From: Pseudomonas koreensis
Lineage (GTDB): Bacteria > Pseudomonadota > Gammaproteobacteria > Pseudomonadales > Pseudomonadaceae
Direction of reading: 5' to 3'
Length of the DNA: 64,000 nt
Assembly (NCBI RefSeq): GCF_024169245.1
Contig: NZ_JALJWP010000001.1
Location: 4,031,501-4,095,500 of the forward strand
Both the position numbers and the translations under genes were made by a program. The notes under the pieces are model-generated. The model had not been told where the DNA came from. It ran no database searches and was given only the letters and a program-made list of their open reading frames with translations. Positions 46,195 through 55,644 of the stretch are shown here, piece after piece. The stretch's first letter is position 1, and the number at the start of each line of letters is the position of its first letter.

Positions 46195-47541
46195 TCACGG
46201 TGACGACGGCAGCGCTTGAAAAACAGGCTGCAGGGCGGTGATGGCGCAGTCCGCTTGTGCAATGTCCCTGATCGCCGTTTTCACAGCGGTACTGCGCTCA
46301 TGGCCGAGGCCCTGAGCGAACAGATCAAACTTTTGCTCAAGTTCTTCGACGCTCAAAGGCGTGTGCGGATCGCCGCGCGCAGCGGTGATCGGGCTCACCA
46401 GCACTTGGCCATTTTTCAAGGTAATGCTCAGCCGCGAGAGGATTTCCTCTGGGAATCGCGCCGAGATATCGGCGGCTTCAACGATTTCGATGCGGGCGCT
46501 GAGGGCGAGAATATCCGGCGCAGAAATCGCCGAACCGGTGACTTCCTCAGGGCCGACCTTGCCCCTGACAATCAGCGCTGCCAGCGGAAATGCGAGGGCG
46601 TATTGCGCTTGGTCGGCGTCCTTCGGCGAATGCCCCTGCAGGCACATCGATTCATAAAACGTTTCCACACGAATGGTTTCGATCGAATCGGCCGCGAGCA
46701 GCGGATGTTGTCGTTGCAGCTCAAGCATCGCCGTCAGCGCCGGCTGCGCCCAGCGGCAGACCGGCCAAGGTTTGAAGTACTGACTGTCGATTTCCCAGCG
46801 TTCACCGAGGTCGTGCCAATGCTCTGAAATGCTGACGTCTTCGACTGTTTCCGCCGGCGCCCCGGTGATGCCTTCCATGGCCATGAACAGCGCGTTCAGA
46901 CCGGCGAATGCGCCCGCGCCATGGGCATCACGCAGCATCGTCGGCGCCTGCACCACGCGCATCATCGGGCAACGCGCGCTGAAGTATTCGGCAATGCCCA
47001 AGGCGTGGCGAAAGGTGGCCTCATCCAGATCCAACAATCGCGCCCCGGCGCAGACCACCCCCAGCGCGGAAAACCCACCGGAAGCGTGATAGGTGGGCGA
47101 GGTCGCCATCAATGCCGAACCTGCGCGCAACGCGGTTTCGTAACCAATGCACAGAGCGCTCAGCAGCTCATGTCCAGTGATGGATCGGCCCTGGTGATAC
47201 AGCGCATCGGCGAGCGCAAGCACGGCGGGTACCACGGTCGCCCCGGCATGGCCCTTGGATCTGAAATGGCCTTCATGGGCATCGAGGCTGTCAGCGCTGA
47301 AGCCGCCGGCCCAGGCTGCGCCGAGCACATTGACGCGCTGCCCGGCAAAGATCAGGCGACTGCTATAGAGCCCGGCCGGATAGTGCCGTTCGGCAAACCG
47401 GCGCATGGCGACAGTGGTGTCATTGCTCGCCGCGCCGGCCATGACACCGATGATATCCAGCAGACTGTTTTGCACGATGGCGCGGGTTTTCTGCGGAGCG
47501 TCGAGAAAATCAAAATCGCGAGAGAATTCGAAGAGTGACAT
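46195..47541 (-). CDS. MmgE/PrpD-family protein
   Basis: This 448-residue protein has the family hallmarks: DIIGVMAGAASNDTTVAMRRF, AGGFSADSLDAHEGHFRSKGHAGATVVPAVLALAD near 75-110 (where the active-site Asp/His lie in PrpD), and PWPVCRWAQPALTAMLELQ. Members include 2-methylcitrate dehydratase and iminodisuccinate epimerase. The reaction here is unknown. It lies between the LysR and Rieske genes on the same strand, probably one regulated unit. Confidence 0.82.
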   Translation of the reverse strand: MSLFEFSRDFDFLDAPQKTRAIVQNSLLDIIGVMAGAASNDTTVAMRRFAERHYPAGLYSSRLIFAGQRVNVLGAAWAGGFSADSLDAHEGHFRSKGHAGATVVPAVLALADALYHQGRSITGHELLSALCIGYETALRAGSALMATSPTYHASGGFSALGVVCAGARLLDLDEATFRHALGIAEYFSARCPMMRVVQAPTMLRDAHGAGAFAGLNALFMAMEGITGAPAETVEDVSISEHWHDLGERWEIDSQYFKPWPVCRWAQPALTAMLELQRQHPLLAADSIETIRVETFYESMCLQGHSPKDADQAQYALAFPLAALIVRGKVGPEEVTGSAISAPDILALSARIEIVEAADISARFPEEILSRLSITLKNGQVLVSPITAARGDPHTPLSVEELEQKFDLFAQGLGHERSTAVKTAIRDIAQADCAITALQPVFQALPSSP

Positions 47542-47681
47542 GCAGCAAGCCCTTCCTGTGTGTTGAGCGCGACCGTGCTTGGTCGGCGCCGCTCAACAAT
47601 GGGTCAGGCGAGGGAGCTGCTCCAGCGACATTTTCGTCGGGCTATTGATAACCAAAACGCCCGATGCTGGCACCGCGCAGA

Positions 47682-48641
47682 TCAACGGCGGGGAAACTTC
47701 GCCAGAATCCATTCGCGAAAGCGCCGCAATTCATCTTCATTGTCGGAATTTTCGCGGCAGCTCAAGTAGTGCCAACTGTTGCGCAACTGCACCTGTTGCT
47801 CGATCGGGCGCACCAGCAGGCCCTGCTGCACCAGCGAGGTGACCAGATGATTCCAGCCCAGCGCGATGCCTTGGTGAGTCAGGACCATGCTGATCAGCAG
47901 GTTGTAGTCGTTGGCGTTGAAGATCTGCGGACTGTTGGTCGGGCGGTCGTCGATATCGATCGCCTGAAACGCCAGCCACACGCCCCAGTCGACGTGTTCG
48001 GCGACTTGCGAGCGGCCGTAAGGGCTGAGGTTCAGCAACGCTGAATCGCGGACGCCCTCGATGGTGGAAATTTCCGGGTGCTGCTCCAGGTACTGCGGCG
48101 TGCACACCGGATAGATCACGTCGTGGCACAGCGGATAGCTTCTATAGCCTTCGCGGATCCGCGAAATCTTGGTGATGAAGATGTCCGGCTGCACGCCTGG
48201 CTCCATGGTCAGGAAGTTCTGCGTGGTGATCAGGTTGAGTTCGATGTCCGGGCACTGGGCGAAGAATTCCTGCAGATGATTCGACAGCCACAGCGCGGAG
48301 AAGGCCGGCGAGCAGCAGACCGTAAGCACCTTCTTGCTCGACTGGCTGCTGCGGATACGTTCGGCGGCCTGGGCGATGTTGACGAACGACAATTGCGCGG
48401 CATCGAAGAACACCGCGCCGGCGGCGGTCAGTTCGACTGCACGACCTACCCGGGTAAACAGCTGCGCGCCCAGGTAGCTTTCCAGCTCACGGATCTGCCG
48501 GCTGATCGCTGCTTGCGAAACGCACAACGCCTCGGCGGCTCGGGTGAAACTTTCGTATTTGGCTGCCGCAACAAATGCCTTCACTGCCCGCAAGGACGGC
48601 ATTTTCAACAGGATGGTGTCAGGGTCGACATGCTTGGTCAT
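47682..48641 (-). CDS. LysR-family transcriptional regulator
   Basis: This 319-residue protein has a helix-turn-helix at about 15-75 (FVAAAKYESFTRAAEALCVSQAAISRQIRELESYLGAQLF) and a LysR effector domain (about 100-300). It lies upstream of mmgE and the Rieske gene on the same strand and divergent from the ABC transporter genes. It is the likely local regulator of one or both. Confidence 0.85.
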   Translation of the reverse strand: MTKHVDPDTILLKMPSLRAVKAFVAAAKYESFTRAAEALCVSQAAISRQIRELESYLGAQLFTRVGRAVELTAAGAVFFDAAQLSFVNIAQAAERIRSSQSSKKVLTVCCSPAFSALWLSNHLQEFFAQCPDIELNLITTQNFLTMEPGVQPDIFITKISRIREGYRSYPLCHDVIYPVCTPQYLEQHPEISTIEGVRDSALLNLSPYGRSQVAEHVDWGVWLAFQAIDIDDRPTNSPQIFNANDYNLLISMVLTHQGIALGWNHLVTSLVQQGLLVRPIEQQVQLRNSWHYLSCRENSDNEDELRRFREWILAKFPRR

Positions 48642-49010
48642 TCGTACACTCTCCTAACGATACAGCTCCCCAACGAAGCGCGAGGAGGGTAACGGAACGC
48701 TGCGTTCACGGCCACGCCAGCGTCGCTATGGGAATAGACCCGGTCGCTCACGGTGCGAAGCCGAAGGATCAGCCATGGCCGACCCTGCAACCGATAACCC
48801 GACGTTATCGAATTGTCCCTGTAAATGTAGTTGGATTAAGCGCGGTGATGCTAATAGATTTGCAACATCCCCTCTTTCCTGGGCACCCAAAAATAATAAA
48901 AGGAAACCCGTCGTGAAGACATTTATTGATTACCGCTGCCGTTCAAACATGGTTTCACTCAATTGCTCGTCGTTTACAGCGATCGAAGTGCGACACGAAG
49001 GAGGCATGGT
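48642..49010. other. Divergent regulatory region between LysR and proV-like genes
   Basis: About 370 bases, AT-rich near 48880-48930. It presumably holds the LysR binding site. A 21-codon ORF beginning with ATG at 48949 contains the GGAGG ribosome site of the transporter gene and ends in an ATGA overlap with its start codon at 49011. I cannot name a confident operator. Confidence 0.45.
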
Positions 49011-50045
49011 ATGACAAGTTCCGACGAGATCATCTGCGTCAAGAATGTTTTCAAAGTTTTCGGCAGCCAGCCAGCACTGGCCATGAAGATGATTGAAGAG
49101 GGCGCCTCGAAAGCTGAAGTATTCAAAAAGACCGGTCAGGCCATTGGTGTATTCGACGCCAACTTTTCCGTTCGCCGAGGCGAAATCTTCGTGATCATGG
49201 GATTGTCCGGCTCCGGCAAATCGACCATGGTCCGCCTGTTCAACCGCTTGATCGAACCGACCTCCGGCAAGATCTTCCTCAATGGCAGGGAGATCACCGG
49301 TCTGGCCGACAAGGACCTGCTGCAAGTCCGCCGTAAGGACATGGGCATGGTCTTCCAGTCGTTCGCCCTGATGCCGCACATGAGCGTGATCGATAACGTC
49401 AGTTTCGGTCTGGAAATCAGCGGCGTCAGCGAGAAAGAACGTTACTGCCGGGCCATGGGCGCACTCGAGCAGGTCGGGCTTTCCGGCCAGGAACTGAGCT
49501 TTCCCCATCAACTCTCCGGCGGCATGCAGCAGCGCGTCGGCCTGGCCCGCGCCTTGGCCAACGACCCGGCGATTCTGCTAATGGACGAAGCCTTCTCTGC
49601 ACTCGACCCGATGATCCGCAGCGAAATGCAGGGCGAGTTGATCAAGCTGCAGGCCGAGCAGGATCGCACGATCATTTTCATCTCCCACGATATTGAAGAA
49701 GCGGTGCGCATCGGCCATCGCATCGCGATCATGGAGGGCGGGCGCGTGGTGCAGATCGGCACGCCGCGTGAACTGCTGTGCAATCCGGTGAATAAATATG
49801 TGAGGGACTTCTTCAATGGTTTCGACACCAGTCGAATATTGAAGGCTGGCGATATCGCCCAGCAGGATTCCAATGTTGTTTATTTGCCGGGCAGCCAAGT
49901 AACCATCAAGGCTGAAGCCTCATTGCGAGACATCTTTCATATAGTTGCCGCGTCGGCAACTCCGATGCCGGTGGTGGATGAAGTTGGACTTTATAGAGGT
50001 TCTATTTCCCAAGGGCATTTACTGAGCTGCCTGAGTAACAGCTGA
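49011..50045 (+). CDS. Quaternary-amine ABC transporter ATP-binding protein (ProV/OpuAA-like)
   Basis: This 344-residue ATPase has a ProV-type N-terminal extension (ICVKNVFKVFGSQPALAMKMIEEGASKAEVFKKTG), Walker A GLSGSGKST, a Q-loop, LSGGMQQRVGLARAL, Walker B LMDEAFSALDPM and a short C-terminal CBS-like region. It matches the glycine-betaine/proline-betaine transporter ATPases and powers the permease and binding protein encoded next. GGAGG precedes the ATG. Confidence 0.88.
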   Translation: MTSSDEIICVKNVFKVFGSQPALAMKMIEEGASKAEVFKKTGQAIGVFDANFSVRRGEIFVIMGLSGSGKSTMVRLFNRLIEPTSGKIFLNGREITGLADKDLLQVRRKDMGMVFQSFALMPHMSVIDNVSFGLEISGVSEKERYCRAMGALEQVGLSGQELSFPHQLSGGMQQRVGLARALANDPAILLMDEAFSALDPMIRSEMQGELIKLQAEQDRTIIFISHDIEEAVRIGHRIAIMEGGRVVQIGTPRELLCNPVNKYVRDFFNGFDTSRILKAGDIAQQDSNVVYLPGSQVTIKAEASLRDIFHIVAASATPMPVVDEVGLYRGSISQGHLLSCLSNS

Positions 50046-50096
50046 ACTCCGAACACTCAGAATTGATAAAGCAGTTTCTGCGGGCGAGGTAGCACC

Positions 50097-51050
50097 ATGT
50101 CAGATTTCAATATTCTGGATCCTTTCCAGAGCATCAATATTCCCTTCGGTTCGTGGGTCGAAACCGCGCTCAAATACCTGGTCGGTAACTTTCGCGAAGT
50201 ATTCCGCTCGATTCGCTGGCCGGTCGACCAGGTTCTCGACGGCGTGCAGTGGAGCCTGCTGTCGGTGCCGCCCACGGTGTTCATCATCATTGCCGGGCTG
50301 ATCAGTTGGCAGATCGGCGGCAAACGCATCGCTCTTTTCAGCGTCGCCACGCTCACCGGCCTCGGCCTGATCGGCGTGTGGAATGACGCCATGGTCACTC
50401 TGGCTCTTGTGCTGACCTCGCTGTTGTTCTGCGCGGTCATCGGCATCCCGCTGGGCATTCTCTGCGCGCGCAGTGATCGCACGGAAATGATCATCCGCCC
50501 GGTGCTCGACGCCATGCAGACGCTGCCGGCGTTCGTCTATCTGGTGCCGGTGGTGATGCTCTTCGGCATCGGCAACGTCCCCGGGGTGATCGTCACCATC
50601 ATCTTCTCGGTCGCGCCACTGGTGCGCCTGACCAATCTTGGCATCCGCCAGGTGCCCGCCGACAAAGTCGAAGCGGCGAGGGCCTTCGGCTGCACGGCCA
50701 CGCAAATGCTGCTGAAGGTGCAATTGCCGCTGGCGGCGCCAACGATGATGGCCGGCCTCAACCAGACGCTGATGTTGTCGCTGTCGATGGTGGTGGTCGC
50801 CTCGATGATCTCGGTGGGCGGTCTCGGCTTGATGGTGTTGAGCGGCATCGGTCGCCTCGACATGGGCCTGGCCAGTGTCGGCGGCGCCGGGCTGGTGTTG
50901 CTGGCGGTGTTCCTCGACCGATTGACCCAGGCCATGGGTGAACGCAGCAGTGACCTGGCCACCGGTCAGCGCTGGTATGAAAGCGGCCCGCTGGGGCTGC
51001 TGATGAAACTGAAGAAAAAGAAGACCGTTGCACGTCCCGTGACCAATTGA
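50097..51050 (+). CDS. Quaternary-amine ABC transporter permease (ProW/OpuAB-like)
   Basis: This 317-residue inner-membrane protein has the ProW-type N-terminal segment (ILDPFQSINIPFGSWVETALKYLV), the helices of a single permease and an EAA loop with VPADKVEAARAFGCTATQMLLKVQLPLAAPTMMAGL near 180-215. It forms the homodimeric channel of the betaine-type importer. Confidence 0.88.
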   Translation: MSDFNILDPFQSINIPFGSWVETALKYLVGNFREVFRSIRWPVDQVLDGVQWSLLSVPPTVFIIIAGLISWQIGGKRIALFSVATLTGLGLIGVWNDAMVTLALVLTSLLFCAVIGIPLGILCARSDRTEMIIRPVLDAMQTLPAFVYLVPVVMLFGIGNVPGVIVTIIFSVAPLVRLTNLGIRQVPADKVEAARAFGCTATQMLLKVQLPLAAPTMMAGLNQTLMLSLSMVVVASMISVGGLGLMVLSGIGRLDMGLASVGGAGLVLLAVFLDRLTQAMGERSSDLATGQRWYESGPLGLLMKLKKKKTVARPVTN

Positions 51051-51092
51051 GTTTGCCTGCTCACCCATCAACACTTTCAAGCGTGGTGAAAC

Positions 51093-52103
51093 ATGAAATT
51101 GACAACTCTCAAGAAAAGCCTGATGGCTTCGCTGTTCGCTACATTGCTGTGCTCAGCGGTTCACGCGGCAGACACCAACAAACCAGGCGCCGGTGTGTCG
51201 ATCACGCCGATTTTCCCGAGCATCGCCGAAGAGCGTTTTCGCGGTGAGGTGGTGCTCGCCGGACTCAAGGAATTGGGCTACGACGTCAAAGCGCCGAAAG
51301 AAGTCGATTATCCGGCGATGTTCCTTGCGCTGTCCTACGGCGATGCGGATTTCACCGTGCACGAATGGGAAAACCTGCACCAGGCGTTTTATGAAAAGGC
51401 CGGCGGCGACGATGTGATGGTAAAAGTCGGGCAGGTCATGAAAGGTGTGCTGCAGGGCTACATGATCGACAAGAAGACCGCTGACGCCTACCAGATCAAG
51501 GACCTCGCCGATCTGAAGAAACCGGAGATCGCCAAACTGTTCGACAGCAACGGCGATGGCAAGGCCGACCTGACCGGCTGCAACCCGGGCTGGGGCTGCG
51601 AAATCATGATTGAGCATCACATGAAAGCCTACGGTCTCGGTCCGACCGTGGTGGATAACCGCGGCTCGTACTTTGCTCTGATGGCCGACACCATCGCGCG
51701 CTATCAGCAGGGTAAACCGGTGTTGTTCTTCACTTGGGTGCCGCAGTGGATTGCCGGCGTGCTGGTGGAAGGGCGCGATGTGGTCTGGCTGCCAGTGCCG
51801 TTCACCTCGCTGCCGGATGGCAAGGAAAGCAAAGACACCTTCCACGACGGCAAGAACCTCGGTTTCCCGGTGGACACGATCAATGCCGTGATGAACAAGG
51901 AGTTCGCCGAGAAGAACCCGGTGGCGCGCAAATTCCTCTCCGAGGTCAGCATCCCTCCCAGCGCGGAAAGCGAGCAGAACCTGCGCATGCAGAAGGGTGA
52001 AAAATCCCTCGCCGACATCAAGCGCCACGCCGCGGAATGGATCAAGGCCAATCAGCAGGCTTATGACGGTTGGTTGAGCGACGCACGCGCGGCGGCGAAG
52101 TAA
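51093..52103 (+). CDS. Quaternary-amine ABC transporter binding protein (ProX/OpuAC-like)
   Basis: This 336-residue protein starts with a signal peptide (MKLTTLKKSLMASLFATLLC, cleavage after HAA near residue 25), followed by an OpuAC-family domain: ALSYGDADFTVHEWENLHQAFYEK, GCNPGWGCEIMIEHH, and PVLFFTWVPQWIAGVL with aromatic residues typical of choline/betaine cages. It would bind a quaternary amine in the periplasm. The Cys pair in GCNPGWGC could form a disulphide. Confidence 0.85.
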   Translation: MKLTTLKKSLMASLFATLLCSAVHAADTNKPGAGVSITPIFPSIAEERFRGEVVLAGLKELGYDVKAPKEVDYPAMFLALSYGDADFTVHEWENLHQAFYEKAGGDDVMVKVGQVMKGVLQGYMIDKKTADAYQIKDLADLKKPEIAKLFDSNGDGKADLTGCNPGWGCEIMIEHHMKAYGLGPTVVDNRGSYFALMADTIARYQQGKPVLFFTWVPQWIAGVLVEGRDVVWLPVPFTSLPDGKESKDTFHDGKNLGFPVDTINAVMNKEFAEKNPVARKFLSEVSIPPSAESEQNLRMQKGEKSLADIKRHAAEWIKANQQAYDGWLSDARAAAK

Positions 52104-52188
52104 TCGGTTCGAGCGCACTGGCGGCGGCTGTGCCCGTCGCCAACGTTGCGGTCGCAGGTGTCTGTGAACGGCGAGTGAGTGAGCGAAG

Positions 52189-53250
52189 ATGGAAACCTTT
52201 CAGAGTCCGTTGAAGCAGCAAAACATCAGTTTTCGCCAATCCGCGCAGGTGTCCGGGCAAGTGCGCGTGGTGCGAGTGGCCTTTGTATTGCTGGACCACT
52301 TCTCCCTGACGACGCTGTCCACGGCAATGGATGCGCTGGCCACTGGCAACCTGATTTGCGGCGAAACGCAGTACAGGATCTCGACCTGGTCGCTTCAGGG
52401 CGGACCGGTCGAAAGCGATGTCGGCGTGCCGGTGTCGTCGCAGCGACTGGTTGCAGAAGGCTTCAACCACGATGCGCTGTTTGTGATTGGCGGTCAGCGC
52501 GTCAGGCTGGCAGCGCATCCGCTGCTGCGCCGGGTGCTGAAGAAAAGCGCCGGCAAGGGCATCGTTGCCGGATGCTGGAATGCGGCGTTCCATCTGGCTG
52601 ATGCAGGGTTGCTCGGCGCCGAGGAGTTCGCCTGTCACAGCGACAGTTGCGGTCTGATCGGCGAGTACTTCCCGCAGTTGAAAGCGTCCAGCCGTGAGTT
52701 CATCTTCGCTCAGCGCCGAGCCACTTGCGCCAACGCTCACTCGGCTCTGGATATGACCCTGGCGATCATGCAGGAATTGGGTTCGCGCAACGATGCGACG
52801 CTGGTGGATGAAATCAGACGGGTTCATCAGCCGGCCCAGAGCAAGCCTGCGGTGCCTGCCGACAGAGTTCGGCCAGCAGCGATTCCCAAGCCGCTGAACA
52901 TCGCCATCGACCTGATGGAAAACAACATCGAGGAGCCGATGGAAATCGATGCCATCGCCAGCCACGTCGGGGTGTCGCGCCGGCAACTGGAGCGGCGGTT
53001 CGCGCGCTATCTGAATGCCGCGCCCAATCGCTATTACCTGGAGTTGCGCCTGACCCGGGCGCGGCAACTGATTGTGCAAAGTGATCGCTCGATGACCGAT
53101 GTGGCACTGGCGACCGGATTTGTCAGTTATCCGCACTTCTACAAGCGCTTCAAGGATCTGTTCGGCTTACCGCCGATGACGTTCAGGGATTACTACTACG
53201 CCAGTGACCCCGCCAGCAACGGGCGCTATGCCGTAGCCGCCAACTACTGA
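52189..53250 (+). CDS. GATase1-AraC family transcriptional regulator (GlxA/GbdR-type)
   Basis: This 353-residue protein has a DJ-1/PfpI-like sensing domain (about 20-210; RVVRVAFVLLDHFSLTTLSTAMDAL, a GCWNAAFHLADAGLL nucleophile-elbow-like region) and an AraC helix-turn-helix (about 255-345; MEIDAIASHVGVSRRQLERRFARYL... MTDVALATGFVSYPHFYKRFKDLFG). GbdR, CdhR and SouR, which control betaine, carnitine and sarcosine catabolism in Pseudomonas, have this layout. It probably activates the surrounding catabolic genes. Confidence 0.88.
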   Translation: METFQSPLKQQNISFRQSAQVSGQVRVVRVAFVLLDHFSLTTLSTAMDALATGNLICGETQYRISTWSLQGGPVESDVGVPVSSQRLVAEGFNHDALFVIGGQRVRLAAHPLLRRVLKKSAGKGIVAGCWNAAFHLADAGLLGAEEFACHSDSCGLIGEYFPQLKASSREFIFAQRRATCANAHSALDMTLAIMQELGSRNDATLVDEIRRVHQPAQSKPAVPADRVRPAAIPKPLNIAIDLMENNIEEPMEIDAIASHVGVSRRQLERRFARYLNAAPNRYYLELRLTRARQLIVQSDRSMTDVALATGFVSYPHFYKRFKDLFGLPPMTFRDYYYASDPASNGRYAVAANY

Positions 53251-53375
53251 ATCAGCCGCGCGAACCTGCTGTTTGCGCCAGAAATGTTTTTTGAAAGTTC
53301 CGGATCAACGCCACTGCGTGCGTTCGCTTTGTGCCGCGTGCGTTTTGCAACTTCAACGATTAACGGTTCAACACT

Positions 53376-54692
53376 ATGAAAGTCAGTTCATTACCCGCCG
53401 ATGATGACAGTTGTGGCTGGTTTCATCTGAGCAAACCGCGCAGCCCCGAGCCAGCGCACCGTGGGCAGCGTTCGGCGCGGTGGGTGATCATCGGCGCCGG
53501 CTTCACCGGACTCGCCTGCGCGCGGCAACTGGCGTTGAATTTTCCTGACGACGAAGTGGTACTGGTCGAAGCCCAGGAAGTGGGATTGGGTCCCTCGGGA
53601 CGCAATGCCGGTTTTGCCATTGATCTGCCGCACGATATTGGCGCCGATGATTACATCGGTGACATCGCACTGGCCCGGACCAGTCTGAAACTCAATCTGG
53701 CCGGCCAATCGATCCTCCGCGATCTGGTCGATCAATACCGCATCGACTGCCAGATGAAGGCGTGCGGCAAGTATCAGGCAGCCGTGGAGAATCGCGGTAT
53801 CGCCGTGCTCGATGCTTATCGCCGCGGTCTGGAAAAGCTCGACCAGCCATTTCAGATGATCGACGCCGATGAGTTGCCGGAACATCTCGGTACGCATTTC
53901 TATCGCAAGGCGTTGTTTACGCCGGGCGCGGTGTTGCTGCAGCCCTCCGGGCTGGTCAAAGGCCTGGCCGACAATCTGCCGGCCAATGTCACGCTGTATG
54001 AGCGCACGCCGATTCTCGAAGTGGAGTACGGCGCGAAGACCGTGCTCAGACATGCCCATGGCAGCATCACGGCCGACAAACTGATTCTGGCGAACAACTC
54101 GTTCGGCATGCGGTTTGGTTTCCTGCAGGGCCGCATGTTGCCGATCTACACCTACGCCAGCATCACCCGGCCGCTGACCGAGGAAGAGCAGGCGCGCCTG
54201 GGTGGCAAACCGTTCTGGGGCGCCATTCCGGCAGACCCGTTCGGCACCACGGTGCGGCGCACGCCGGACAACCGCCTGCTGATCCGCAACAGTTTCACCT
54301 TCAACCCGGATGGCCGCAGCAACCGAAAATACAACGAGCGTTTCGTGCGTCGGCACAAGGCCTCGTTCGACCAGCGTTTCCCGATGCTGCCCGACGTCAC
54401 GTTCGACTACACCTGGGGCGGCGCGCTGGCGATGTCGCGCAATCACAACGGCTTCTTCGGTGAGCTCGCGCCGAACGTCTATGGCGCGCTGGGCTGCAAC
54501 GGCCTCGGCGTCACCCGCGGCACCGTCACCGGCAAGTTGCTGGCCGACTGGCTGGCCGGACAGCGCGACGGGCTGATCGATTTCCTCCTGCAGACACCCG
54601 GCCCCAACAGCAACCCGCCCGAACCGTTCCTCTCGCTCGGGGTGAACATGAACCTCAAGTGGGGGCAGTACCGCGCCGGCAGAGAAAGCTGA
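53376..54692 (+). CDS. FAD-dependent oxidoreductase (DAO/PuuB-like)
   Basis: This 438-residue protein has a Rossmann dinucleotide motif near 30-50 (VIIGAGFTGLACARQLA), VLVEAQEVGLGPSGRNAGF, and a C-terminal GALGCNGLGVTRGTVTGKLLADWL that closes the FAD site. It belongs to the glycine/D-amino-acid oxidase family and should oxidise an amine with release of an aldehyde or imine. It is followed by DHDPS-like and aldehyde dehydrogenase genes, which would use the product. Confidence 0.85.
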   Translation: MKVSSLPADDDSCGWFHLSKPRSPEPAHRGQRSARWVIIGAGFTGLACARQLALNFPDDEVVLVEAQEVGLGPSGRNAGFAIDLPHDIGADDYIGDIALARTSLKLNLAGQSILRDLVDQYRIDCQMKACGKYQAAVENRGIAVLDAYRRGLEKLDQPFQMIDADELPEHLGTHFYRKALFTPGAVLLQPSGLVKGLADNLPANVTLYERTPILEVEYGAKTVLRHAHGSITADKLILANNSFGMRFGFLQGRMLPIYTYASITRPLTEEEQARLGGKPFWGAIPADPFGTTVRRTPDNRLLIRNSFTFNPDGRSNRKYNERFVRRHKASFDQRFPMLPDVTFDYTWGGALAMSRNHNGFFGELAPNVYGALGCNGLGVTRGTVTGKLLADWLAGQRDGLIDFLLQTPGPNSNPPEPFLSLGVNMNLKWGQYRAGRES

Positions 54693-54740
54693 ATGACCTC
54701 AAACCCGCAATCCTGAACATTGAACCCTGGAGAAAACGCG

Positions 54741-55643
54741 ATGAACTTTGATGGAATCTTTACCCCGGCCATTACCCCGTTGTCCGCCGATGGCCAGATC
54801 GACTATGCGGCGTTCTCCGAGGTGATCGAATACCTGATCGAGTCCGGGGTGCACGGCATCGTGATCGGCGGGTCGACCGGCGAGTATTACGCGCACACCG
54901 CAGAAGAGCGGGTCGCTGTGGCCCGGCGCGCAAAAGAGGTGATTCGCGGGCGCCTGCCACTGGTGGTCGGTACCGGCGGCATCCGTACCGAGGATTCGGT
55001 GTACTTCGCCGAGCAGGCCAAGGCATTGCAAGCAGACGCGATCCTGGTCGGCTCACCGCCCTATGCCTTGCCGACCCAGAAGGAGATCGCCGCCCACGTG
55101 CTCGCCGTGGACAAGGCCGCCGGTCTGCCGATCATGCTTTACAACTATCCGTCGCGGATGGGCGTGGCGATGGGCGACGAGTTCTTCGCCGCCATTGCCG
55201 ACTGCAAGAACATCGCCGCGATCAAGGAAAGCTCGGGCGAAACCAGCCGCCTGCATCGTCTGGCTCACTCGCATCCCGATATCCAATTGTCCTGCGGCTG
55301 GGATGATCAGGCGCTGGAGTTCTTTGCCTGGGGCGCACGCAGCTGGGTATGCGCCGGTTCCAACTTCATCCCGCGTGAACACATTGCGCTGTACGAAGCC
55401 TGCGTACTGCAGAAGAACTTCGACAAGGGCCGGCGCATCATGTCGGCGATGTTGCCGCTGATGGATGTCCTCGAAAGTGGCAAGTTCGTCCAGTCGATCA
55501 AGCATGGCAGCGAACTCAGCGGCCTGCGTGCCGGCGGTGTTCGCGCGCCGCTGCAAGCGCTTGAGCCTGCCGAGAAAGAGCAACTGAAAAGCGTGATTGA
55601 AACCCTGCAGAAGAACGTCGCGCGCATCGTCGAGGAGGCTTGA
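54741..55643 (+). CDS. DapA/DHDPS-family aldolase, dehydratase or deaminase
   Basis: This 300-residue TIM barrel has GGSTGEYYAHTAEER, the active-site Tyr in MLYNYPSRMG and the Schiff-base Lys in IAAIKESSGETSR. It belongs to the N-acetylneuraminate lyase/DHDPS superfamily but sits in a catabolic operon, so lysine synthesis is unlikely. The family also includes the pyrroline-4-hydroxy-2-carboxylate deaminase of hydroxyproline catabolism, one possible role here. The start at 54741 is preferred to a TTG at 54720. Confidence 0.83.
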   Translation: MNFDGIFTPAITPLSADGQIDYAAFSEVIEYLIESGVHGIVIGGSTGEYYAHTAEERVAVARRAKEVIRGRLPLVVGTGGIRTEDSVYFAEQAKALQADAILVGSPPYALPTQKEIAAHVLAVDKAAGLPIMLYNYPSRMGVAMGDEFFAAIADCKNIAAIKESSGETSRLHRLAHSHPDIQLSCGWDDQALEFFAWGARSWVCAGSNFIPREHIALYEACVLQKNFDKGRRIMSAMLPLMDVLESGKFVQSIKHGSELSGLRAGGVRAPLQALEPAEKEQLKSVIETLQKNVARIVEEA

Positions 55644-55644
55644 A

